A DNA stretch of 64,000 nt from Burkholderiales bacterium (GCA_028868305.1 JAGWUS010000004.1:1-64000); one strand, 5' to 3'. Shown: positions 9,633-20,243, counted from the first letter of the stretch. The notes: generated by a model not told the origin, from the sequence alone. A program made the numbers and translations.

Positions 9633-10772
9633 CTAGAAAGTGAACACTGCAGACAAACCAGCGGTGTGAGCGATGAAATCTGTGTTGACGACGTTGGAAC
9701 TGCGGGAATTTTCCCCAATTGTCACAGCCAGCGTAGCCGCAGGGCGCGGTTGCCAGCTGAGTGACAAAGAAGTATCGCGCGTACGGTCCTGACGGGAAGC
9801 AGGGACACCGGTCGGGTTGCCTCGGTCATCACGCACTGCTTCACGGTATTGAAGCCGAAGGGATGTTTTGGTGGTGATTTGCCACGCCGGCGCCAGAGTA
9901 AAGGCATCGGTTTGGGTGTGCGTAGTACCCGCAGTTTGGTAACTAGCCAGGTCACGTTGCCAACCAGCGGAAACCGATACCCTGCCAGTGGCTCGCCATA
10001 CGAGTGTCAATGCCCCAGATGTTCCACTGAAGTCAAATTGGGGTACCACGCCAAAATGCTGCTCAAGATAGGCTATGTGGCCATTGACTGTGGAATTACC
10101 ACTAAGAACCCAAGCGACGGCCACATCATGGGTGGTGCTGGTGTAGTCATTGATGCTGGTGCCACTCGCCCTTTGCAGAGAATAGGCCAGTGAACTACCT
10201 GACCCCACAGAATAGCGTACCCCCCCGATGACGCCGGTCGAACGATTGTCCGACTGATTAGTCAATGCCTGCTCATTCGTGGAACTATTGTTTGCAACAC
10301 CCGCTGTGACCTGCCATGGGCCTCCCAACTCGAAAATTGCAGATAAAGCAGCGTTATCAGTGATGTTCTTGTTGCGAAGATTGGAGTTGAGGCTGTCGGC
10401 AGTTGCATTTAAGGATTCGGTGCGCACGGTGGACAGGCTGCCATGCAACTGGGGTGTGACACTCCAGAGCCATGCCGCGTTGTAGTTTTGCGCAACGAAG
10501 TCAAAATTTGTATAGGTCTGATGCTGTGTGCCAACCAAACTGGCATCGAACTCAAATCGCTGCAAACTATAGGGAACGGCGACGTTGACTCCGATAGTTT
10601 GTGATGTGATCCGCTCGGACACAGCTCCCACCGGCGCGCTAAAGAAGTTGTCATTATTGAGAATGCTAAGGTTGCCGCGCAACTTCACAACATCCTGCGA
10701 CTGCGCCCATACCCCGCACTCACCCGATGCAGCGAGCATTAACAAAAACCATTGGGCGCGGGCAAAGAACAT
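9633..10772 (-). CDS. epsL: EpsL-like outer-membrane beta-barrel protein
   Basis: 379 aa; alternating beta-strand pattern, ends ...HTAGLSAVFTF with terminal Phe; operon position. Confidence 0.7.
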   Translation of the reverse strand: MFFARAQWFLLMLAASGECGVWAQSQDVVKLRGNLSILNNDNFFSAPVGAVSERITSQTIGVNVAVPYSLQRFEFDASLVGTQHQTYTNFDFVAQNYNAAWLWSVTPQLHGSLSTVRTESLNATADSLNSNLRNKNITDNAALSAIFELGGPWQVTAGVANNSSTNEQALTNQSDNRSTGVIGGVRYSVGSGSSLAYSLQRASGTSINDYTSTTHDVAVAWVLSGNSTVNGHIAYLEQHFGVVPQFDFSGTSGALTLVWRATGRVSVSAGWQRDLASYQTAGTTHTQTDAFTLAPAWQITTKTSLRLQYREAVRDDRGNPTGVPASRQDRTRDTSLSLSWQPRPAATLAVTIGENSRSSNVVNTDFIAHTAGLSAVFTF

Positions 10773-10777
10773 GACGA

Positions 10778-11302
10778 TCAGACCGAGTTTTCCAGAATGC
10801 CTGGCAGCATCCTAAAGGTAGCATGGCGCAGCCTGGAAGTATTAAGTCGCAAGAGCATCAACATAAATTTATTCCCCAGCCGCGGATGTTCAGCAAGTAA
10901 GGCATTGAAGCTGTCTCGGGTCATCACGCCAAAGTCACTCGGTTCGGTCGTGACACAGCTGGCAAACCGCCGTTGCCCATCAATCAACGACATTTCGCCA
11001 ATCATCTCACCCGGCTTGAGCGCATGCACAACCTTTTCTTCGCCATCGTGTTTTTTGAGGATGACCGCTTGCCCTGTAACCAAAATGGCCAGGAAGTCGC
11101 CTTCATCACCCTCGCGCACCACGGTTGAATCCCGGGGAACACCGAAACACTCCAAGTATTCGCTCAACAGTGCCGTTTCCTGCCTGCTGAAGTCATCGAA
11201 CATGTGTTGAGGCTCCACCGCCTCGATAAACTCATTGACAAAACCACTGACAGTGCCAAGTGGTTCTGCGTCAGGCTGCAACTCAGCAAAATTTGATGTC
11301 AT
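10778..11302 (-). CDS. Stand-alone cyclic-nucleotide-binding domain protein
   Basis: 174 aa; VVREGDEGDFLAILVTGQAVI...PGEMIGEMSLIDGQRRFASC phosphate-binding-cassette-like segment; no HTH seen. Confidence 0.78.
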   Translation of the reverse strand: MTSNFAELQPDAEPLGTVSGFVNEFIEAVEPQHMFDDFSRQETALLSEYLECFGVPRDSTVVREGDEGDFLAILVTGQAVILKKHDGEEKVVHALKPGEMIGEMSLIDGQRRFASCVTTEPSDFGVMTRDSFNALLAEHPRLGNKFMLMLLRLNTSRLRHATFRMLPGILENSV

Positions 11303-11422
11303 GTAGATGCAGTCTCCAATTTTTGATCTTCACGGCTTTGCTGCTCTTTTTTAAACCCCTGGCAATTATGCATATTCAGTATTCAGTTCAACAATAGTCC
11401 GTTGGGGCTAATTGATACAAGT

Positions 11423-12835
11423 TCAGTAGGCTTGCTGGTCCTTCATAACCAGCCGGATGGTTCTGAAAATAATGTACAAATCGAGTCGCAAGGACCAGTT
11501 ACGCAAATAATCGAGGTCGAAATCGATACGGCCTTGCATCTTGTCAAGGGTATCCGTCTCTCCACGATAGCCGTTGACCTGGGCCCATCCGGTAATCCCT
11601 GGCTTGACTTTATGACGCACCATATAGCCTTTGATCAGCTTGCGGTACATTTCGTTGTGTGCTACGGCATGGGGGCGAGGGCCCACAATGCTCATGCGAC
11701 CCTGCAGCACGTTCACAAACTGCGGCAACTCATCAATGGAAGTTTTGCGCAGAAACGCCCCCAATGGCGTGATCCGGCGGTCGTTTTTGGTGGCCTGTTG
11801 AACGTTGGCACCATCTTCAGTAACCGTCATGGACCGGAATTTGTAAACCAGAATTTCCTTACCATCCAGCCCGTATCGACGCTGGCGGAAGATGATTGGC
11901 CCAGGTGATCCCAGTTTTACAGCGATGGCAACCGCCAACAAGATGGGAGAAATAAGTGCCAAGATGATAATTGATAAAACAATGTCACTCAGGCGTTTAA
12001 CAAAACCGTTGGACCCGGTAAATGGCGTCTCACACACAGAAATGACAGGCATACCACAGACAGCTCCGGTTCTCCCCTGAATCAGATCGGTAACGAACAT
12101 ATCCGGCACGAAGAATATGGATGCGGTCGTGTCCTTCAACTCATCGAGAATATGCAAAATGCGCGGCTGCGAGGCCATTGGTAGTGACAAATAGATAAGC
12201 TGGATATTCTTTTCACGCACGAATTTGGACAACTCGTCCAAACGTCCAATCATTCGGTAATCGCTGGATGCATCAAGCCGGTTTAGATCGCGGTCATCAA
12301 AAAAACCGGCGAGCTCAATGCGGGAATATGGAGTTTCACCCACCCGGCTCGCCAGCGCTACGCCCTGCTCGTTCATGCCAACAATAATGGCGCGCCGCGG
12401 AGGCCCTTGTAACTGAATGAGGTAAGGGGCTACACCCCTCAGCAGAAAGTGTGCACCCGCCTGGATGAACGGTGCCGCCACCATCCAGATGGCCATGGCC
12501 CGCCTGGAAAACTCGGACTGATAGCCTGTTGCATAACCCGTCAACGCCAGCAACCCAGCCGTCCAGATCCAGCTAACGAATATTTCACCTATGACCTGAA
12601 ATACCGGCATGCCAAGGCGCGGCGTACCGGGGAAGGTAATCGCAAAAAGCAGGACGGACAAGATGAGGTAGGGGGCCGGAAGATCGCCCTCGAAATAAAT
12701 GGCGACAGCCCAAAGTGAGAGAACCAGGACTATAGGCTCCAGCCCTGACTCTAAAGCACTTAGCAGATTGTCCTTCCCTAAGGGCGGTGCTGACTTCGAC
12801 TGCAGGGACAAACCGAGCTTCTTATCCTCACGCAT
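11423..12835 (-). CDS. Undecaprenyl-phosphate glucose phosphotransferase (WcaJ/EpsB-like)
   Basis: 470 aa; C-terminal bacterial sugar transferase motif KRLSDIVLS...FRQRRYGLDGKEILVYKFRSM...KTSIDELPQFVNVLQGRMSIVGPRPH. Confidence 0.9.
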   Translation of the reverse strand: MREDKKLGLSLQSKSAPPLGKDNLLSALESGLEPIVLVLSLWAVAIYFEGDLPAPYLILSVLLFAITFPGTPRLGMPVFQVIGEIFVSWIWTAGLLALTGYATGYQSEFSRRAMAIWMVAAPFIQAGAHFLLRGVAPYLIQLQGPPRRAIIVGMNEQGVALASRVGETPYSRIELAGFFDDRDLNRLDASSDYRMIGRLDELSKFVREKNIQLIYLSLPMASQPRILHILDELKDTTASIFFVPDMFVTDLIQGRTGAVCGMPVISVCETPFTGSNGFVKRLSDIVLSIIILALISPILLAVAIAVKLGSPGPIIFRQRRYGLDGKEILVYKFRSMTVTEDGANVQQATKNDRRITPLGAFLRKTSIDELPQFVNVLQGRMSIVGPRPHAVAHNEMYRKLIKGYMVRHKVKPGITGWAQVNGYRGETDTLDKMQGRIDFDLDYLRNWSLRLDLYIIFRTIRLVMKDQQAY

Positions 12836-13673
12836 TTTGCTTCAGGTTTTTCACGGCCGTCGTATTGCCGTAGACATTTTTGAAGGTAGCCACTGCCTGT
12901 GCGCGGTTGAAAACGTCAAGCTTCTTGAAGATGCGTTGCATGTGATTCTTGATTGTGAAAGAACTGACGTTGAGAATGCTACCAATCTCTCCGTTGGTTT
13001 TACCCATGGCCACCCACTTCATGATCTCTGCCTCGCGCTCGCTCAACACCTCGTTGTCACTGCAATCGCCCTCTGCCAATTCGCCGGCTTGGGCTGCCGG
13101 TTTTTCCGCATACTGGTTGGGCATAAGATCTACTTGCCGAAGAGCGGTGTCTATATAGGGAAGCAGGAATCTAATCGCATTGGCCTCATTCTTGCGTCGT
13201 TTGGGGTGCCTGCTAAAAAAGACATACAGGCAATCATGACGCCCCCGCTGGTCATTGATGCCGTGTACAAGCGAAGACTTCATATGCAGCATGGCGTCTG
13301 CAATCGGGCCACTGGAGGCCACCCCTTCCCAGGCGAAACCATCCTGCCCCACATTGAGTGAAAATGGGCGCCGGTCCTGGGCAATCCAGCGATTGAACAG
13401 CCCCGTAAGAAGCGGTGCAATGGACTCGGCCATAGCGTTTTCGGACCGTACACCCGGCATGGCGGACACCACGTCGTAATGGATCACCCGCAAGTGAAAG
13501 TCCCCCCATGCTGCAATGAGAATATCGTGTGGCAGGTATCCTTGCAGGTCACCCTGCAGCCAACGCATCAATTCAATATGACGACGCACTCCCAAGACTT
13601 CGTCAACCAACTTGCTAAAGCGGCTGAAATCCTCGGCGTTAGGAGCACTTTCGTCGCGGGTCAGCTTTAGCAT
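12828..13673 (-). CDS. epsA: LuxR-family transcriptional regulator (EpsA-like)
   Basis: 281 aa; C-terminal LuxR HTH LSEREAEIMKWVAMGKTNGEIGSILNVSSFTIKNHMQRIFKKLDVFNRAQAVA. Confidence 0.85.
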   Translation of the reverse strand: MLKLTRDESAPNAEDFSRFSKLVDEVLGVRRHIELMRWLQGDLQGYLPHDILIAAWGDFHLRVIHYDVVSAMPGVRSENAMAESIAPLLTGLFNRWIAQDRRPFSLNVGQDGFAWEGVASSGPIADAMLHMKSSLVHGINDQRGRHDCLYVFFSRHPKRRKNEANAIRFLLPYIDTALRQVDLMPNQYAEKPAAQAGELAEGDCSDNEVLSEREAEIMKWVAMGKTNGEIGSILNVSSFTIKNHMQRIFKKLDVFNRAQAVATFKNVYGNTTAVKNLKQNA

Positions 13674-13882
13674 GTAGTGGAAACACCTGTGTTATGGAAA
13701 CTTTTCTATCTTAACGATAAATAGTGACACCGCCATCCCCCATCTAGGGGAGCTAGCAGACAAATGTCACGAACACCGCCCGATAAAAAAGGGGGAAACT
13801 TAGCAAGCAGACTTTTTGCATGCGACGACGACGGCATCGTTGATCCGAAAACGCTATGCCGCCCAGACTCTGGGTTTTGGGA

Positions 13883-14890
13883 CTATGGATACCCCGTGGG
13901 GTTGGCACTCTGCCACCGCCAAGCGTCCTGACACATGGTTTCCAGCCCGCGTTCAGCCCGCCAGCCCAGCAGAGTGCGGGCAAGACTGGGGTCGGCGTAA
14001 CAGGATGCAATATCTCCAGCGCGGCGCGGCGCCACCTGATAGCGCACGGGGCAGCCACTGGCCCGCTCGAAGGCCCGCAACATGTTCAGCACACTGTAGC
14101 CCACCCCAGTCCCCAGATTGATCGCCACACATTGCGGACCTTGGGCCAGGTAGTCCAGTGCTTTCAAATGGCCGATCGCCAGATCGACCACATGGATATA
14201 GTCCCTCACGCCGGTGCCATCCGGGGTTGGGTAGTCGCCACCCCAGACATTGAGAAACTCGCGTCGACCTACCGCCACCTGCGCAACAAAGGGCAGCAGG
14301 TTATTGGGAATTCCCTGAGGATCTTCGCCAATCAAACCGCTGGCATGTGCACCAACCGGGTTGAAATAACGCAGGATTCCAATGCGCCAGGATGGGTCAC
14401 TCAGGTACAGATCCCGCAAGATACCTTCAATAACCAGCTTGGTCTGTCCATACGGGTTAGTCGCTGACAAGGGGTGGTTTTCAGGAATGGGGAGTTGCTG
14501 TGGTTCGCCATAAACGGTCGCAGAGGAGCTGAACACCAACGTCTTGACGTCACAAGCCTGCATGGCCTCCAGCAGACGCAGTGTGCCAGTGACGTTGTTG
14601 TCGTAGTACATCAGCGGTTTCTGCACCGATTCACCCACGGCCTTGAGGCCTGCAAAGTGCACCACGGAAGTCGCTTTGCTATCAGACAGGGCTTTGGTCA
14701 AGGCATCGCCATCGCGGATATCACCCTGCACCAGATTGACGTACTTGCCGCATATCCGTTGCACACGCGCAATGGATTCGCGGGAACTGTTCGAAAAATT
14801 GTCAAAAACCGTAACGTCGTTTCCTGCATCGAGCAACTCAACGCAGGTGTGCGAACCGATGTAACCCGCCCCACCTGTAACGAAAATCAT
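13883..14890 (-). CDS. galE: UDP-glucose 4-epimerase
   Basis: MIFVTGGAGYIGSHTCVELLDAGNDVTVFDNFSNSS; start placed at the internal ATG with upstream AAGGGTGG. Confidence 0.93.
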   Translation of the reverse strand: MIFVTGGAGYIGSHTCVELLDAGNDVTVFDNFSNSSRESIARVQRICGKYVNLVQGDIRDGDALTKALSDSKATSVVHFAGLKAVGESVQKPLMYYDNNVTGTLRLLEAMQACDVKTLVFSSSATVYGEPQQLPIPENHPLSATNPYGQTKLVIEGILRDLYLSDPSWRIGILRYFNPVGAHASGLIGEDPQGIPNNLLPFVAQVAVGRREFLNVWGGDYPTPDGTGVRDYIHVVDLAIGHLKALDYLAQGPQCVAINLGTGVGYSVLNMLRAFERASGCPVRYQVAPRRAGDIASCYADPSLARTLLGWRAERGLETMCQDAWRWQSANPTGYP

Positions 14891-15023
14891 GGTTTTACCA
14901 CCCTTATTTGCATCTATTGCGAGTTTAATCGCACGTCCTGCCATGGGAAGCGAGGATTTACTTTGAAGTCGCAATCAGCGATGATTTCCCCACCGGCCAC
15001 GCATCGTTTATGCTCTCAAATTC

Positions 15024-16757
15024 ATGGCATTCGTAGACCCGCTCGTATCTGACCCCGCTTCCGTTGCGTTACCCGGCATCGGCAGGGCATTGGTCGCGGC
15101 CGGCAAGCTTGGGCAAAGATCCGCTGAAGACTTGTATCGCAAGGCAGTTGCGAACAAATCCAGCTTTATTGCAGAACTGGTTGGTGGTGGCGCCGTATCC
15201 CCTGCCGATCTGGCGCATACGCTGTCAGTGGCCTTTGCGGCCCCCCTTATTGACCTCGAAGCCATAGACGCCCAACGCCTTCCCAAGGGGTTGCTGGACG
15301 GTAAGATTTGTCAGGAATACCGGCTGGTCGTTCTCAGCAAGCGAAATAACCGCCTGATGGTCGCGACGGCGGATCCCTCCGACCAGCGGGCGGCTGAAAG
15401 AATCAAGTTTGCAACCCAGATGGGGGTGGACTGGATCATTGCCGAATATGACAAACTGTCAAAATTGGTGGAAGCAACCGCCATTACCGCCACCGAAGCG
15501 ATGGAAGACATCATCGGTGGCGATTTTGAATTTGATGAAAACGCCGCTGAGGCCGCTTCCGAGACATCCCAGGCCAGCGCAGCAGAAGTGGAAGACGCAC
15601 CGGTGGTGCGTTTTTTGCACAAGATGCTGATGGATGCCTTCAGCATGCGGGCATCGGACCTGCACTTTGAACCTTACGAGCACTCCTACCGGGTGCGGTT
15701 CCGCATTGATGGGCAGTTGCGGGAGATTGCAAGTCCTCCGGTGGCCATTAAGGACAAGCTGGCGTCGCGGATTAAGGTGATTTCGCGGATGGACATCTCT
15801 GAAAAGCGCGTTCCCCAGGACGGCCGAATGAAGCTCAAGGTCGGTCCCGACCGGGCGATCGACTTCCGGGTCAGCACGCTGCCAACCCTATTCGGCGAAA
15901 AGATCGTCATCCGTATTCTGGATCCGAACAGTGCCAAGCTGGGCATCGACGCATTGGGTTACGACCCGGAAGAAAAAGAGCGTTTACTTAAGGCGATTGG
16001 GCGCCCCTACGGCATGATTCTGGTGACCGGACCCACTGGTTCCGGCAAGACCGTATCTTTGTATACCTGCCTGAATCTGCTGAACCAGCCCGGTGTCAAC
16101 ATTGCCACGGCTGAAGATCCTTCGGAAATCAATTTGCCTGGTGTGAACCAGGTCAATGTGAACGAGAAGGCCGGGCTGACCTTTGCGGCAGCACTCAAGT
16201 CCTTCCTGCGTCAGGATCCCGACATCATCATGGTCGGCGAAATACGGGATCTGGAAACCGCCGATATTGCCATTAAAGCATCCCAGACCGGACATCTGGT
16301 TTTGTCAACGCTGCACACCAATGATGCGCCAACAACGCTGACCCGCATGCGCAACATGGGCATTGCCCCCTTTAATATTGCCTCCAGCGTGATTCTGATT
16401 ACCGCACAGCGGCTGGCACGGCGCCTGTGTCTGAACTGCCGTGCGCCCATGGATATCCCAAGGGACGCTTTGCTGGATGCTGGCTTCAAGGAGTCCGATC
16501 TGGATGGCAGCTGGCGCCCCTACCGTGCAGTAGGATGCTCTATGTGCAACATGGGATACAAGGGCCGGGTAGGTATTTACCAGGTCATGCCAATCAGCGA
16601 GCCTATTCAGCAGATCATTCTGCGGGACGGTAGCGCGCTAGATATTGCGGCACAGGCTGAGTTGGAGGGAGTGCGCTCTTTACGACAATCCGGCCTGTTC
16701 AAGGTGAAACAGGGGCTGACTTCGCTGGAAGAAGTGCTGGCTGTGACTAACGATTAA
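15024..16757 (+). CDS. pilB: Type IV pilus assembly ATPase PilB
   Basis: 577 aa; GPTGSGKTVSLYTCLN Walker A, RQDPDIIMVGEIRD, tetracysteine CLNCRAP...CSMCNMGYKGR. Confidence 0.95.
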   Translation: MAFVDPLVSDPASVALPGIGRALVAAGKLGQRSAEDLYRKAVANKSSFIAELVGGGAVSPADLAHTLSVAFAAPLIDLEAIDAQRLPKGLLDGKICQEYRLVVLSKRNNRLMVATADPSDQRAAERIKFATQMGVDWIIAEYDKLSKLVEATAITATEAMEDIIGGDFEFDENAAEAASETSQASAAEVEDAPVVRFLHKMLMDAFSMRASDLHFEPYEHSYRVRFRIDGQLREIASPPVAIKDKLASRIKVISRMDISEKRVPQDGRMKLKVGPDRAIDFRVSTLPTLFGEKIVIRILDPNSAKLGIDALGYDPEEKERLLKAIGRPYGMILVTGPTGSGKTVSLYTCLNLLNQPGVNIATAEDPSEINLPGVNQVNVNEKAGLTFAAALKSFLRQDPDIIMVGEIRDLETADIAIKASQTGHLVLSTLHTNDAPTTLTRMRNMGIAPFNIASSVILITAQRLARRLCLNCRAPMDIPRDALLDAGFKESDLDGSWRPYRAVGCSMCNMGYKGRVGIYQVMPISEPIQQIILRDGSALDIAAQAELEGVRSLRQSGLFKVKQGLTSLEEVLAVTND

Positions 16758-16777
16758 AGCGCAACCCAAGGGACTCT

Positions 16778-17998
16778 ATGGCTACATCGGTGAAAGCTGC
16801 AGACAAAAAGGAAGCAGTCTTTGAATGGGAGGGTAAAGACCGCAACGGGAAACAGGTCCGTGGCGAGATTCGCGCTGCCGGCGAAAACCAGGTGAAGTCA
16901 ACCTTGCGCCGCCAAGGCGTGACGCCCACCAAGATCAAAAAGCGCCGCACGGGTTCTGGAAAGTCGATCAAGCCCAAGGACTTAGCCATTTTCACCCGCC
17001 AGCTCGCCACCATGATGAAGGCGGGGGTGCCACTGCTGCAGGCCTTTGATATTGTGGGTCGGGGTAATCCCAACCCCAGCGTGACCAAGCTGCTGAACGA
17101 TATCCGCTCGGATGTGGAAACCGGAACTTCTCTGAGCGCGGCGTTTCGCAAATACCCCATCTACTTTGACAACCTGTATTGCAACCTGGTCGAAGCTGGT
17201 GAAACCGCCGGTATTCTGGACCAGTTGCTGGAGCGGCTGGCGGTCTATATGGAGAAGACCGAGGCGATCAAGTCCAAGATTAAGTCGGCCCTGATGTACC
17301 CCATCTCGGTGCTGGTGGTGGCTTTTGTGGTGGTGGCGGTGATCATGATTTTCGTGATTCCGTCCTTCAAACAGGTGTTTACTTCATTTGGTGGCGAATT
17401 GCCGGCACCTACGCTGATGGTGATTGCCATGAGTGAGTTTTTTATCAGCTACTGGTATCTTATTTTTGGAGGTCTGGGGGGTGGCATCTACTTTTTTCTA
17501 CAGGCGTGGAAGCGCAATGAAAAAGTACAGGCCTTCATGGACCGCCTGATGCTCAAGCTGCCCATCTTCGGTGTGCTGGTCGACAAATCCTGTATTGCAC
17601 GCTGGACGCGTACCTTGTCCACCATGTTTGCTGCCGGTGTGCCATTGGTGGAGGCACTGGACTCGGTGGGTGGCGCTGCAGGCAATATTGTGTATTTCAA
17701 TGCGACCCAGAGGATTCAGCAGGAAGTCTCCACAGGTACGGCTTTGACGGCCGCCATGACCAATGCCAACCTGTTTCCATCGATGGTGCTACAGATGTGT
17801 GCCATTGGGGAAGAATCCGGCTCCATAGACCACATGCTGGGCAAGGCCGCCGATTTCTATGAGGCTGAGGTGGACGACATGGTGGCCGGCATCTCCAGCC
17901 TGATGGAGCCCATCATCATCGTGGTGCTGGGTACCATCATTGGCGGCATTGTCGTGGCCATGTACCTGCCCATCTTCAAACTGGGCCAAGTGGTTTGA
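16778..17998 (+). CDS. pilC: Type IV pilus inner-membrane platform protein PilC
   Basis: 406 aa; FTRQLATMMKAGVPLLQAFDIV and GVPLVEALDSVGGAAGN duplicated GspF domains. Confidence 0.95.
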   Translation: MATSVKAADKKEAVFEWEGKDRNGKQVRGEIRAAGENQVKSTLRRQGVTPTKIKKRRTGSGKSIKPKDLAIFTRQLATMMKAGVPLLQAFDIVGRGNPNPSVTKLLNDIRSDVETGTSLSAAFRKYPIYFDNLYCNLVEAGETAGILDQLLERLAVYMEKTEAIKSKIKSALMYPISVLVVAFVVVAVIMIFVIPSFKQVFTSFGGELPAPTLMVIAMSEFFISYWYLIFGGLGGGIYFFLQAWKRNEKVQAFMDRLMLKLPIFGVLVDKSCIARWTRTLSTMFAAGVPLVEALDSVGGAAGNIVYFNATQRIQQEVSTGTALTAAMTNANLFPSMVLQMCAIGEESGSIDHMLGKAADFYEAEVDDMVAGISSLMEPIIIVVLGTIIGGIVVAMYLPIFKLGQVV

Positions 17999-18843
17999 TG
18001 CTCTCCGGCGTGCAATGGCTGGACGCCAGCCTGATCGGCATTCTGGGCCTGCTGATTGGCAGTTTTCTCAATGTGGTGGTCTATCGGCTGCCAAAAATGA
18101 TGGAGCGACAGTGGGCGGCAGAATGCGCCGAACTCTCGGGTAAGGAACTGCCAGCGGCAGAACCCTTCAACCTGATGGTGCCACGTTCGCGCTGCCCGCA
18201 CTGCGGCCACCAAATTCAATGGTTTGAGAACATCCCGGTGTTCAGTTATCTGGCCCTGGGCGGAAAATGCTCCGCCTGCAAGGCAGGCATCAGCATCCGC
18301 TACCCTCTTGTAGAACTGGTTACGGGTGCATTGTTCTTCTTCTGCATCTGGCAGTGGGGTGCCACCATGACCGGTGCAGTCTGGTGCGTGTTTGCCGCCA
18401 CCGTCCTGACGCTGGCACTGATTGACTGGGACACCACACTGCTCCCCGACGATTTGACATTGCCCCTGCTATGGCTGGGCATGGTTGCTGCGGCACTGAA
18501 CTGGATTCCAGTGACGCTGAACTCCTCTCTGTGGGGCGCGGTAGCGGGTTATATGTCGCTCTGGCTGGTGTACTGGGGATTCAAGCTGGCCACGGGCAAA
18601 GAAGGCATGGGGTTTGGCGATTTCAAACTGTTTGCAGCCCTGGGCGCCTGGTTTGGCTGGCAGACGCTGATTCCCATGATTTTGATGGCCTCGGTCATCG
18701 GCGCCATCATTGGCATTGCCATGAAGTTCAACAGCCAGCTGCGGGAAGGTGGCTATGTGCCATTCGGCCCGTTTCTGGCGGGAGCGGGCCTTAGTGCCCT
18801 GATCTTTGGGCCTGCGGCACTGCGCCAGGCGGTTGGCCTCTGA
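17998..18843 (+). CDS. pilD: Prepilin leader peptidase / N-methyltransferase PilD
   Basis: CPHCGH/CSACKAG tetracysteine, IDWDTTLLPDDLTLPLLW, GMGFGDFKLFAALGAWFG catalytic motifs. Confidence 0.95.
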   Translation: MLSGVQWLDASLIGILGLLIGSFLNVVVYRLPKMMERQWAAECAELSGKELPAAEPFNLMVPRSRCPHCGHQIQWFENIPVFSYLALGGKCSACKAGISIRYPLVELVTGALFFFCIWQWGATMTGAVWCVFAATVLTLALIDWDTTLLPDDLTLPLLWLGMVAAALNWIPVTLNSSLWGAVAGYMSLWLVYWGFKLATGKEGMGFGDFKLFAALGAWFGWQTLIPMILMASVIGAIIGIAMKFNSQLREGGYVPFGPFLAGAGLSALIFGPAALRQAVGL

Positions 18844-18845
18844 CT

Positions 18846-19451
18846 GTGGCAACGCTGCGACTGGGCCTGACCGGCGGTATTGGCAGCGGCAAGAGTACCG
18901 TGGGGCGGATGCTGGTAGACCGCGGTGCCATTCTGATCGATGCGGACGCCCTATCGCGCGCCACGACTGCGGTCGGCGGCGCGGCTATTCCCCTGATTGA
19001 AAAAGCGTTTGGTGCAAACGCCATTGGGGCCGACGGCGCCCTGAACCGCGACGCCATGCGCACTCTGGTGTTCAACGACCCTGGCGCCAAGATGCGCCTG
19101 GAAAGCATCATCCATCCACTGGTAAGTCAGGAAATCGCAGCACAAGCGCAAGCTGCGGAAGACGCAAGTGCTGCGCTGATTGTGTTCGACATTCCACTGC
19201 TGGTGGAGTCAGGGCACTGGCGGCAGAGCCTGCACCGCGTGCTCGTGGTGGATTGCCAGGAATCCACCCAGGTGGCGCGGGTGGCTGCCCGCAACGGTCT
19301 TCCAGTTGCAGATGTCGAGAAGATCGTTTCGGCACAGGCACCACGCGCCAAGCGTCTGGCCGCGGCCGATGTGGTGCTCTACAACGATGGACTCTCCCTG
19401 GACCAACTGGCCCGCGAAACTGGCGAAATCGCCACCCGGTTCGGGCTATGA
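18846..19451 (+). CDS. coaE: Dephospho-CoA kinase (GTG start)
   Basis: LGLTGGIGSGKSTVGRMLVDRGA P-loop and DADALSRATTAVGG motif. Confidence 0.95.
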   Translation: MATLRLGLTGGIGSGKSTVGRMLVDRGAILIDADALSRATTAVGGAAIPLIEKAFGANAIGADGALNRDAMRTLVFNDPGAKMRLESIIHPLVSQEIAAQAQAAEDASAALIVFDIPLLVESGHWRQSLHRVLVVDCQESTQVARVAARNGLPVADVEKIVSAQAPRAKRLAAADVVLYNDGLSLDQLARETGEIATRFGL

Positions 19452-19473
19452 TTCGGGCACCGGAAATATCAGC

Positions 19474-20229
19474 GTGATCCTTTACGAATACCCCTTCAAC
19501 GAGCGCATTCGCACCTATTTGCGACTAGAGCACCTGTTCCTGCGTCTGGCCACACTGATGGCCCGTGCAGAGCCTCTGGATCACCACTTTGCATTGACCA
19601 CCATCTTTGAAGTGATGGACGTGGGGGCCCGCGCTGACCTGAAGTCAGACGTGCTCAAGGATCTGGAAAAACAGAAGCAGATACTCAACGGCTACCGTGG
19701 CAACCCCGCCATTGCCGAAGGGGTGCTGGACAAGGTGATCGATCAGTTGGAGAGTTGCTTCACGGCGCTCAATAGCCTGTCTGGAAAAGCCGGGCAGTCT
19801 TTGACCGAGAACGACTGGCTGATGAGCATTCGCAGCCGCGTTGGCATCCCGGGCGGCACCTGCGAGTTTGACTTGCCGGCCTACTATGCATGGCAACACC
19901 GCAGTGCAACCGCACGCCAGGAAGACTTGCACCGGTGGGCGTCCACACTGGCCCCCTTGGCTGAATCCATCCATTTGCTGCTGAAGATGCTGCGCGACTC
20001 CGGTGCGCCGCAAAAGGTTGTTGCGGTGGGGGGCCAGTTCCAGCAGAACCTGCCACAGGGTCGCACGTTCCAGCTCCTGCGTTTGTCCATCGACCCCGCG
20101 CTGCAACTGATCCCCGAAATCAGCGGCAACCGGCTGATGGTGTCCATCCGATTGATGCGCCACGATGCCGACGACCGATTGCACGCCGGCAGCGATGATG
20201 GGGCGTTTGAGTTGACCCTTTGCTCTTGA
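19474..20229 (+). CDS. zapD: Cell division protein ZapD (DUF1342), GTG start
   Basis: [23 protein letters not shown]-terminus; the longer track ORF starting at 19180 runs through the coaE region in another frame. Confidence 0.92.
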   Translation: MILYEYPFNERIRTYLRLEHLFLRLATLMARAEPLDHHFALTTIFEVMDVGARADLKSDVLKDLEKQKQILNGYRGNPAIAEGVLDKVIDQLESCFTALNSLSGKAGQSLTENDWLMSIRSRVGIPGGTCEFDLPAYYAWQHRSATARQEDLHRWASTLAPLAESIHLLLKMLRDSGAPQKVVAVGGQFQQNLPQGRTFQLLRLSIDPALQLIPEISGNRLMVSIRLMRHDADDRLHAGSDDGAFELTLCS

Positions 20230-20243
20230 ACTGCAGGACAGGC

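Noticed and set aside
19180-20229. Full-length 349-aa track ORF as a single protein
   Set aside because: The first ~98 codons run through coaE in another frame; the ZapD homology begins at [16 protein letters not shown], so the start was moved to 19474.
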